Assembly (NCBI GenBank): GCA_955652635.1
Contig: CATPBN010000153.1
Location: 1-22,992, forward strand
DNA from: an uncultured Gemmatimonadaceae bacterium
GTDB taxonomy: Bacteria; Gemmatimonadota; Gemmatimonadetes; Gemmatimonadales; Gemmatimonadaceae
Length of the DNA stretch: 22,992 nt
Reading direction: 5' to 3'
Part shown: one piece after another, positions 17,201-22,992 of the stretch
Layout: every line of letters starts with the position of its first letter
How positions within the stretch are numbered: position 1 is the stretch's first letter
Program-made: the position numbers and the translations under genes
Notes under the pieces: generated by a model
What the model was told of the DNA's origin: nothing
What the model saw: only the letters and a program-made list of their open reading frames with translations
The model's database searches: none

Positions 17201-20200
17201 GCCTCGACGTTCTTAACAGCGAGCGCGACCCGTTCTCGCGCGCCTTCAACGTCGCCACGAACGACAACGGGTTGCCAGGCGATGTCGTCGACACGCTCAT
17301 CGTCGTGTACGACACCGTTCCGGGCGCGACACCGCGGATAGACACGGTCTACTCCGCAAAGACCTGCAGAGGCGGCTTTAGCGTCCGCCAGGTGCTCGGC
17401 GATTCCAAAACCAACTGCACCATCGGCAACAACCGGCTCGACGAAGAAGACATCGACGCGGATAACGTCCTCAACCTCACCACGGCGGAGCGCGATCAGG
17501 AGCGCTGGTACCGGTACATAGTCAACCTTGCCGACACCAGCAGGCGGACGCGCTACGGACAGTGCGGTCCTCCTCCCCAGCTGGCCGGGCAACCACGCGG
17601 GCCCCGCGACAACGTCTGCTGGATTCTGTTTCGTATTCCGTTCCGCACTCCGGACGATTCCCTCGGACATCCGTTGCTGCGACGCGCCCGGGCGTTGCGC
17701 ATTACGATGATTTCAGGAGATGGCCTCGCCGATGACGAGTTCAGCACTGTGCCGCTTGCCCGACTCCGGCTAACCGGCGCACCGTGGCTGAAGACCAGCG
17801 ACAAGACTCTGCATGGAATTGCCGGCAATCAGACGACTCTTGGTGCGGTCCATTCCGGAGTCGTCGGCACACAGGACAGGAACGTCCGCAATGGAGCCAT
17901 ATCCTACGAGTCCCCGCCCGGCGTAACCGATGCTCCGACGAGCAAGACCATCGCATACCAGCCGGGCAGGGTCCAGGTCAACGAGCGGTCGCTGCGCCTC
18001 AGCGCGACTGACCTCTCCCCCCTGGATCGCGCCGAATCGTACTACCGATTCCCCGAGGGCGAAAAGAATTTCATGGGCTATAAGGAGCTGAGGGTCTGGG
18101 CCCGCGGCGTGAGCAGTGGCTGGGGCCTGGACGGGGAACTTCAGTTCTACATCAAGATCGCACGCGACGACAACAATTTTTACATGTATCGAACGCCGCT
18201 CAACTTCGGCCCTGGCCAACAAGCGTGGCTCCCCGAGATAAGAGTGGACTTCAGCCGACTGTTCGCGTTGAGAGCGCAGATCCAGAACTCCTACCTCCAG
18301 GGCAAGCAGCGGAACACCTGCACTGGACTCGATTCAACGCTGATAGCGAACACTCCGCTACCGGCGGGCGCGACGCCAACCTCCCGCTACGCAGCCTGCG
18401 ACAGTGGCTACATCGTGTACACTCTCGACCCTGGCGTGAGTCCGCCCAACCTCGCCGCGGTCCAGGAGCTGGCGGTCGGGATCCTCCGCCTTCCGACATC
18501 TCCCGGAGCAAATCCGATCGTACCAGCTGACACGCTGGAGATGTGGGTCGACGACATCAGGCTTGCCGGTGCCGTCAACCAGGTTGGATTCGCCGGCCAG
18601 GTGGGTCTCACCGTAATCGCAAGCGATTTTGCTGATGTCAGGATCAACGCCAGCAGGCGTGATCCCAATTTCCGACAGCTCGCCGAACAGCCGACGTTCC
18701 TCACGGACAACAGTTGGAACGTGAGCTCGGCGTTTCACCTGGAGAAACTGCTACCGGCTTCGCTCGGCCTCTCGATCCCGTTCACCGTCAACTACACGTC
18801 GGCGTCCGAGCAGCCTTACTACGTCTCGCAGTCCGACATCCTGGCCGACGCCGTCCAGGGTCTCCGCACGCCGCGATCTGCCGCAACATCCATCACCTTC
18901 GGGCTTCGGCGTACGAGGCCATCGACCGGATCTGCGTGGTCGCCGATCCTCAACAACCTCGCGCTGAATTCGTCGTACACGACTGGCGCGTCGCGTAGCG
19001 AGTACGAAGACGGCAAGGCAAAGAACTTCGCCATCGGTCTCGATTTCAACCTGTCGCGCGCTCTCCTGCCGGACATGTCGCGCTGGTCTCCGACGGAGCT
19101 CCATCTAACGAGCGTCTACAACAACGGCAACGACGACCGCGTTTCGTTTCTCAAACCAGCGATCGCGCTTGACGACACGGCGCGCCCCGTCAAGGGGCGG
19201 AACCGCACGTGGCGCAATGGAACCAGTCTGGTCTTCCACCCGTTCAAGGCTGCATCCGTCAGGTGGGATCTCACCTCGGTTCGCGACCTACGAGGGTACG
19301 GGACCGACACTCCGCTCGGAGTAATAGCGACCAGCGACCGCGATCGACTGGCAGGGTACGATACCGGCCTCGAGCGCGAACGGGCGATGCAAGCGGGCAT
19401 CAACATCTCGCCGCCGATTACGTCTTGGTTCAGGCCGAGACTGGATTTCGGCACATCGTACAACATGTTGCGCGACCCAAATACCCTGAGCTTCGCGCGC
19501 GAGGGCGACAGTACCGGAAACCTCCGCATACCGCGCCGACTCGGAAACTCGCAGACGACCACCGCGGGTCTCACGCTCGACCTTCAACGCGCGATCAAGC
19601 TCTACACCGACAGCAGCAGCTTCCTCCACGGATTTCTCGGCGGCCTGCAGCCCATCGACATCAACTTCAACCGAAGCATGCTTTCGGTGTACGATGGAAG
19701 TGCCGTTCCGGCGACGCTCGGATACCAGTTCGCCGTCGGGGGTATCAACTCGTTCCGTGAGCTCGGTGGCGAGCTTGCCACGAGCGTAGGCCTTGTCACT
19801 CAGCTCTCCGTCAATCAATCCCTGAACCTGCCCTTGGGTGCGAGCATCGCCAGCCGATATCAGCGTATCAACACTCGCAACTGGACGCGGAGATTCCAGT
19901 CGGCCCAGGAGGTCGTCGACGGCACCCAGATCGTTTTCCCCGATGTCTCTTTCCGTTGGACGGGCAGACCTGTGGCGCTCAGCGCGATCATTTCAACTGT
20001 CGGCGCCAATGCCCGGGTGCTCGAGACCAGACAGGTCAACGGAACGCAGCCACTGTTCGGAGAAATCACGGATGATCGCGGAAGCCTTCGCATCCGAAGC
20101 TATCCGATGAGCGGGTCGATCGTCTTCGCCGGCGAGCGCCCTCTGTCGAGCACCGTCGGGTTTTCGCTCTCCAAGCGGCTGGATGACAAGCCGGGACTGA

Positions 20201-20547
20201 GCAGCAACGGAGACAACTCGGATTTCAGCATAGACGTGGCGAAGCCTTGGAAATTGCCTGCCGACTGGAGCCCGCGCAGCGATCTACGCACGCGGGTGAG
20301 CTACCAGAAGAGCCAGGGTCAGAACTTCGTGGTCAACCCGCTCGCGCTCAGCGGTGAGAGCCGCCTCACCGACAATGGACGCCGGGCGTTCAGCATGAGC
20401 GCCGACACCGATGTAGCCGAAAATCTGTCGTCAAGCTTCGTGGTCTCGCGCGTCCAGAGCTTCGACCGTAACCTTAACCGTCAGTTCACGCAGACCGTGC
20501 TGAGCGCCGTGATGCACCTTCAGTTCTACGCCGGGGAGTTCAAGTGA
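14206..20547 (+). CDS. sprA: SprA-family giant outer-membrane protein (T9SS translocon homologue)
   Basis: A 2113-residue protein resembling SprA, the very large outer-membrane beta-barrel through which the Bacteroidota type IX system exports proteins. The signal peptide (TVVIGVLLTLCSVSSALRA|QDP) is followed by a Pro/Thr-rich linker. SprA-like stretches include VNLDYDTQREFDASNN then LQRLEVGNVTF (about 256), NRLDEEDIDADNVLN (about 1076), RWYRYIVNL (about 1100), VNERSLRLSATDLSPLDRAE, YKELRVWARG (about 1290) and DDNNFYMYRTPLNFG (about 1323). The last third alternates polar and hydrophobic residues like a barrel and ends LQFYAGEFK. Eight mature Cys form four local pairs. Candidate starts are GTG at 14188, 14206 or 14218; 14206 avoids overlap with lptF but has no ribosome binding site. 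No PorV or other T9SS partner is adjacent. Confidence 0.85.
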   Translation: MKYTVRSRVSDTQTTSSAHSTERGAPIFTVVIGVLLTLCSVSSALRAQDPRDTTKITPVQPPTPPTGTPGTPGIRLRLGRDTLPLTLPSVFLLGDREAFRQAQAQIEAARATAFQQNMRAILEAVWGQVATSNFATSAQSPSYPGKLPLKPKPAVAPKSVPILGEYADLGLQLDGRLEFRGEKNQSALCSSNLFFDPSANCRSAFEPLVDFQFAAKSGGTVADRVHVNLDYDTQREFDASNNISIYYEGKGKEVLQRLEVGNVTFQPPASRYITAGIPSGNYGIQSVMKLGSMRLKTILAQQKGNIVRDRVFTVGDRTLQAIDRKIEDYQFEPRRFFFTVDPRLLGSAYPNVDILDTRRMAALSASLPDTLRPTKIFLYRLLIGGQPPNPSGPQFRLLGNPRSRRGQVYEYLREGIDYYADPSLLWIALVRPLALNNERLVVAYRVRIAGRDTMYAATGGTPDLSFTPAREQFANLIWDPDVQPGDPAFDREIRSVYRLGGPDLRRQSVTLKIVTGGSEDQEKPVAGTADTYLKLFGLAQSTNSSSFDLENRIWPRPSDPNFELSLGSPGSRTIRDQFLIFPSAKPFASNGLATAGNPTNDTVYTTPPEYVRSAQRPEAIYHIRVRYQAEGSGEGGALMLGTVQVRPNSERLLVDGIPLTRGTDYSVDYDLGRVSFNRPDTLFPRPRQVTVQYEENPVFEETPTSIFGATAEFPFDNGQINFTAISQSQHTNFTRPPLGFEPAASLVAGVSALFSFDAEPLTSLVSKLPFGPTTIPSRIGFSAELAGSRPQTNASQQAYLESFEGEGGLAVSLGDPQWYFSSQPALGVKIPTLFGPAVFDLNRATTVAWQSNGVDADGNVVRYRIDQIDPLVAQVGTGVTGPEQLLWLTLYPLSVGGQLDNATNNFRWTIPGAPAGRRWRSVRTVLSASGTDISHAENLEFWAQIPITAAATKNPTLVFDFGDEISENSVAFGPDTMFVRAGATPGSRDTTYHAKKIQGLDVLNSERDPFSRAFNVATNDNGLPGDVVDTLIVVYDTVPGATPRIDTVYSAKTCRGGFSVRQVLGDSKTNCTIGNNRLDEEDIDADNVLNLTTAERDQERWYRYIVNLADTSRRTRYGQCGPPPQLAGQPRGPRDNVCWILFRIPFRTPDDSLGHPLLRRARALRITMISGDGLADDEFSTVPLARLRLTGAPWLKTSDKTLHGIAGNQTTLGAVHSGVVGTQDRNVRNGAISYESPPGVTDAPTSKTIAYQPGRVQVNERSLRLSATDLSPLDRAESYYRFPEGEKNFMGYKELRVWARGVSSGWGLDGELQFYIKIARDDNNFYMYRTPLNFGPGQQAWLPEIRVDFSRLFALRAQIQNSYLQGKQRNTCTGLDSTLIANTPLPAGATPTSRYAACDSGYIVYTLDPGVSPPNLAAVQELAVGILRLPTSPGANPIVPADTLEMWVDDIRLAGAVNQVGFAGQVGLTVIASDFADVRINASRRDPNFRQLAEQPTFLTDNSWNVSSAFHLEKLLPASLGLSIPFTVNYTSASEQPYYVSQSDILADAVQGLRTPRSAATSITFGLRRTRPSTGSAWSPILNNLALNSSYTTGASRSEYEDGKAKNFAIGLDFNLSRALLPDMSRWSPTELHLTSVYNNGNDDRVSFLKPAIALDDTARPVKGRNRTWRNGTSLVFHPFKAASVRWDLTSVRDLRGYGTDTPLGVIATSDRDRLAGYDTGLERERAMQAGINISPPITSWFRPRLDFGTSYNMLRDPNTLSFAREGDSTGNLRIPRRLGNSQTTTAGLTLDLQRAIKLYTDSSSFLHGFLGGLQPIDINFNRSMLSVYDGSAVPATLGYQFAVGGINSFRELGGELATSVGLVTQLSVNQSLNLPLGASIASRYQRINTRNWTRRFQSAQEVVDGTQIVFPDVSFRWTGRPVALSAIISTVGANARVLETRQVNGTQPLFGEITDDRGSLRIRSYPMSGSIVFAGERPLSSTVGFSLSKRLDDKPGLSSNGDNSDFSIDVAKPWKLPADWSPRSDLRTRVSYQKSQGQNFVVNPLALSGESRLTDNGRRAFSMSADTDVAENLSSSFVVSRVQSFDRNLNRQFTQTVLSAVMHLQFYAGEFK
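14209..14214 (-). promoter_or_regulatory. Possible -10 element before lptF
   Basis: On the minus strand TATATT lies 6 bases before the lptF GTG. If used, transcription would start at or next to the start codon, giving a nearly leaderless mRNA. That would fit the absence of a ribosome binding site. No good -35 box is seen at proper spacing, so this is tentative. Confidence 0.25.
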
Positions 20548-21488
20548 GATTCATGCTGGTTCTGTCGGTTGCAGCTCTCGCCATCGCGTGCGGGGGCGAT
20601 TCACAAAAGGGCAGCGCCGCCCAGCGAGAGGCGAGCAGCGCGGCGACTTCAACCGGCTTCAGTGGGACAGCAGCGTACAACTACGCGAAGGCGCAGGTTG
20701 ACTTCGGTCCACGCGTTCCGGGCACGCCCGCGGCAAAAAAAGCCGGCGACTGGATAATCAACCAGATGACGGCCCGGGCGGACACAGTGATCGTTCAGAG
20801 CTTCACTTACACTACGGCAGATGGCAAACCACTTCCGCTGCGCAACATTCTCGCACGATTTCGTCCCGACCTGAAGGAACGGGTTCTCTATCTCACCCAT
20901 TGGGATTCGCGGCCCATCTCCGAGTCCGCTGCCACAGAAGCAGAGAGAAAAATGCCCGTCCCCGGCGCCAACGACGGTGCCTCCGGCGTCGGGATGTTCG
21001 TTGCCTTGGGTGACGTTCTGAAGAAGAAGAAGCCGACGGTTGGTGTGGATCTGCTTTTCACCGACGGTGAGGATTACGGACAATTTGGCCCACCCGAGGT
21101 CGATGTCTTGATTGGCGCCAAATATTTCGCGGCGCACCTCCCATCGCCGGACTACAAGCCGCTATACGGTGTTCTCTGGGATATGATCGGCGACAAAGAC
21201 CTGCGCATTCCCTACGAGATGATCTCCTTTCAGCAGGCTCCGGAAGTGGTCTCGAGGGTGTGGCAGACAGCCGCCGACCTCGGCTACTCCAACGTCTTTG
21301 TTCAGGAGAGCGGGGGAGAGGTCATCGACGATCATGTTCCGTTGCTGCACGCGGGGCTTCGGGTGATCGACGTCATAGATCTCACCTATCCCCCGCACCA
21401 CACGCCCTACGACACGATGGACAAAATCTCAGCGAAGTCCCTCGCCACCGTTGGAGACGTTGCCACGGCTCTGGTCACGCGGCAATAG
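20544..21488 (+). CDS. M28 metallopeptidase / glutaminyl-cyclase-like lipoprotein
   Basis: A 314-residue exported zinc protein. The short signal MRFMLVLSVAALAIAC ends in a lipobox-like AIAC, so C16 is probably lipidated. M28-fold metal and catalytic positions are visible: H119 (LTHWDSR), D144 (GANDGASG), E176-D177 (DGEDYG), D213 (WDMIGD) and H286 (PPHHTPYDT). DDHVPLLHAG shortly before the last His resembles the DDHxPF motif of glutaminyl-peptide cyclotransferases, which turn N-terminal Gln into pyroglutamate. It could be such a cyclase or an aminopeptidase. The GTG start overlaps the sprA stop (GTGA), with GGAG 5 bases upstream; an ATG at 20553 would lose Arg2. Overlap with sprA suggests coupled synthesis. 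Confidence 0.88.
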   Translation: MRFMLVLSVAALAIACGGDSQKGSAAQREASSAATSTGFSGTAAYNYAKAQVDFGPRVPGTPAAKKAGDWIINQMTARADTVIVQSFTYTTADGKPLPLRNILARFRPDLKERVLYLTHWDSRPISESAATEAERKMPVPGANDGASGVGMFVALGDVLKKKKPTVGVDLLFTDGEDYGQFGPPEVDVLIGAKYFAAHLPSPDYKPLYGVLWDMIGDKDLRIPYEMISFQQAPEVVSRVWQTAADLGYSNVFVQESGGEVIDDHVPLLHAGLRVIDVIDLTYPPHHTPYDTMDKISAKSLATVGDVATALVTRQ

Positions 21489-21491
21489 AGC

Positions 21492-22685
21492 ATGAAAGGG
21501 AAACTCACGGTCCTCATGATCACGGCGTTCGTGGACATGCTCGGACTGGCGATGATCATCCCTCTGCTTCCGTTCTACGCAACAAAGCTCGGCGCATCCG
21601 CGACGGTCGTCGGAGGTCTGATCGCGGCGTTCTCCATCGCCCAGCTCGCCAGCGCGCCGCTCTGGGGCCGGTTTTCCGACCGTTACGGACGGCGACCTGC
21701 GCTCTTGGTCGGCCTGCTCGTCTCAGCCGTTGCGTACGTGATCTTCGCTTACGCAAGCACACTATGGCTCCTCCTCCTCTCGCGAGTTGTGCAGGGATTG
21801 GGAGGAGGAACTATCGGAGTCGTCCAGGCATATGTCGCCGACGCAAGTGATCCCAGGGACCGGGCAAAGAGTCTCGGCTGGCTTTCCGCTGCGACCAGCT
21901 TCGGTGCCGTGGTCGGACCGGCGATTGGATCAGCCCTGATCCATTGGGGACGCCACGCCCCCGGGATCGCGTCGGCGATCTTCTGCGTCCTGGTCAGCAT
22001 TTTCGCGGGCGTCTACTTGCGCGAGTCACGCGAAGAATCGCTCAGCACCGGTGAGCACGGAATCCTTGCGGAGACGGGCAGCGGGGCAGTCTGGAGCGTG
22101 ATTTCCCGACCGAAAGAGCCGGCGCAGCGACTGATCTGGATTTACGCGATTGCTATCGGAGCTTTTTACGGGACTGCGCCTACTCTGCCGCTGATCCTCG
22201 CCCATCGGTTGCCAATCACAGAGGCGAACGTGGGCTTCTTTGTCATGTACTTGGGTGGGATGGGTGTATTTGTGAGAGCCGGCCTCCTGGGCCGGATGAT
22301 CGAATGGCTTGGTGAACCTCGGTTGACCCGGCTTGGGCTCGTTCTACTGGCGGCCGGACTCGCGCTCATCGCCGCGGTTCACTCCTACTTCACCCTGCTA
22401 GTTGCGCTCACCCTGATGCCACTGGGAACCGCTTTCGTCTTCCCCTGCGTGACTGCGATGCTCTCCCGGGTCGTCCCGACCAGGAATCGGGGGCTTTACA
22501 TGGGTGTGCAGCACACCTTTGGAGGAGTATCCCGGGTGTTGTTTCCACTCGCCGCTGGTGTCGCCATGGATCACCTCGGCCTTGGGTTCCCCTTCGTGAT
22601 CGCGGGAGTGCTAGTCCTTAGCACGTTGCTACTGACAACCTCGATGGAAGAGTACGCCGCGAGCCGCGCCCCTTCGATGACGTAG
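21492..22685 (+). CDS. MFS drug/proton antiporter, TetA-like
   Basis: A 397-residue, 12-helix major facilitator transporter. Helix 1 carries an Asp in the TetA-like setting FVDMLGLAMIIPLLPFYA. Motif A is GRFSDRYGRRP at 59-69, between helices 2 and 3. Motif B-like SRVVQGLGGG starts at residue 98. Antiporter motif C-like GAVVGPAIGSAL lies near 138-149. These point to an H+-coupled efflux pump of the DHA1/TetA type. Substrate cannot be inferred; similarity to TetA does not imply tetracycline resistance. The start is 3 bases after the M28 gene's stop, so it is likely in the sprA transcript. Confidence 0.92.
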   Translation: MKGKLTVLMITAFVDMLGLAMIIPLLPFYATKLGASATVVGGLIAAFSIAQLASAPLWGRFSDRYGRRPALLVGLLVSAVAYVIFAYASTLWLLLLSRVVQGLGGGTIGVVQAYVADASDPRDRAKSLGWLSAATSFGAVVGPAIGSALIHWGRHAPGIASAIFCVLVSIFAGVYLRESREESLSTGEHGILAETGSGAVWSVISRPKEPAQRLIWIYAIAIGAFYGTAPTLPLILAHRLPITEANVGFFVMYLGGMGVFVRAGLLGRMIEWLGEPRLTRLGLVLLAAGLALIAAVHSYFTLLVALTLMPLGTAFVFPCVTAMLSRVVPTRNRGLYMGVQHTFGGVSRVLFPLAAGVAMDHLGLGFPFVIAGVLVLSTLLLTTSMEEYAASRAPSMT

Positions 22686-22713
22686 AATCCTGCGTCAGCG
22701 CTAGGGTCGGAAT

Positions 22714-22992
22714 ATGCCGACTCCCGCTGAGCGCAAAGCGCTACTCTTCTTTTCTACCGTTCTGGTTCTTGGCGCGTCGACACGGGCGTATCGGACGCTT
22801 CACAGCCGCTCACCGGTCGACCGACAAGCCCGGTCAGCTCTGGAGCGCCAGGTAAAGGCAGCGGATTCCGCCCGCCAGTCCGGTTTGCGGAAGCCGAAAC
22901 GTGAAAAGAAGCAAAAAACCCCACCCAACCGGCCGGCCCGGTCGACCTCGACGTGCCAACCGAGAAGGAAATCGAGCCCCTGAGGCATATCG
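22714..22992 (+). CDS. ComEA-like helix-hairpin-helix protein, partial, apparent frameshift
   Basis: The ATG at 22714 has AGGG 7 bases upstream. The visible N-terminus (MPTPAERKALLFFSTVLVLG) has one membrane helix, then a charged linker with KPKREKKQK. In this frame the ORF stops at 22981-22983. From 22941, however, the -1 frame reads VDLDVPTEKEIEPLRHI and stays open to the window edge. That pattern (V-D-x-D-x-x-T-x-x-E-I-x-x-L-x-x-I) is the start of a ComEA-type helix-hairpin-helix domain, which binds double-stranded DNA in competence or envelope proteins. The two halves are joined across A6 and C-rich runs at 22913-22940, so one base is probably missing from the sequence, or the gene is broken. 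It may be co-transcribed with the MFS gene 28 bases upstream. Confidence 0.55.

Noticed and set aside
21260..21850. 196-residue plus-strand ORF bridging the M28 and MFS genes
   Set aside because: Arg/His-rich shadow overlapping two well-supported genes.
22911..22920. A6 run as a programmed -1 frameshift site
   Set aside because: The A AAA AAC heptamer is not in the codon register of the upstream frame, and no downstream stem or pseudoknot can be judged before the window ends.
1..22992. tRNA, rRNA, CRISPR arrays, insertion sequences, prophage or attachment sites
   Set aside because: I saw no cloverleaf-like segment, regularly spaced repeats, transposase motifs or long terminal inverted repeats by eye. 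No structure search could be run.

Overview
The window is high-GC bacterial chromosome with closely packed genes and no mobile elements. Its content fits a diderm of the FCB group, most probably Gemmatimonadota. Three things point there: LPS-transport permeases (so an outer membrane with LPS), an Oar-like TonB-dependent receptor with a carboxypeptidase-regulatory domain, and a giant SprA-family outer-membrane protein. High GC argues against ordinary Bacteroidota. The phylum is inferred; no rRNA or marker gene is present.

Layout. (1) 1-4239, minus strand: a tight cluster read right to left. It holds a two-helix COX2-like stub with a His/Met-rich tail, heme A synthase (ctaA), heme o synthase (ctaB) and an MsbA-type ABC exporter, with junctions of a 1-nt gap or a 1-nt overlap. 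A fragment of another minus-strand gene lies at the left edge. (2) 4333-5727, plus: an APC-superfamily amino acid transporter. (3) 5872-9228, plus: the Oar-like receptor, with the clearest Shine-Dalgarno site in the window and a textbook rho-independent terminator. (4) 9357-9959, plus: a small ferric-reductase-like heme b membrane protein, converging on the next cluster with a 20-nt 3' overlap. (5) 9940-14202, minus: lptF-lptG-mlaE-mlaD, permease and substrate-binding parts of two lipid-trafficking ABC systems, with neither ATPase (LptB, MlaF) in the window. (6) 14206-22992, plus, divergent from lptF: a 2113-residue SprA homologue, an overlapping M28/glutaminyl-cyclase-like lipoprotein, a TetA-like MFS transporter, and the start of a ComEA-like helix-hairpin-helix protein that appears frameshifted.

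How they fit together. Regions 3, 5 and 6 centre on building and populating the outer membrane: LPS export, phospholipid trafficking, a huge beta-barrel translocon and a nutrient receptor. The most interesting signal is that both large outer-membrane proteins are predicted to start with Gln after signal-peptide removal, while a glutaminyl-cyclase-like lipoprotein gene overlaps the sprA stop codon. This resembles the Bacteroidota 'Q-rule' (N-terminal pyroglutamate on exported proteins) and suggests that rule may reach into a sister phylum. Region 1 makes heme A for an aa3-type oxidase and adds an odd, possibly copper-handling, COX2-derived small protein.
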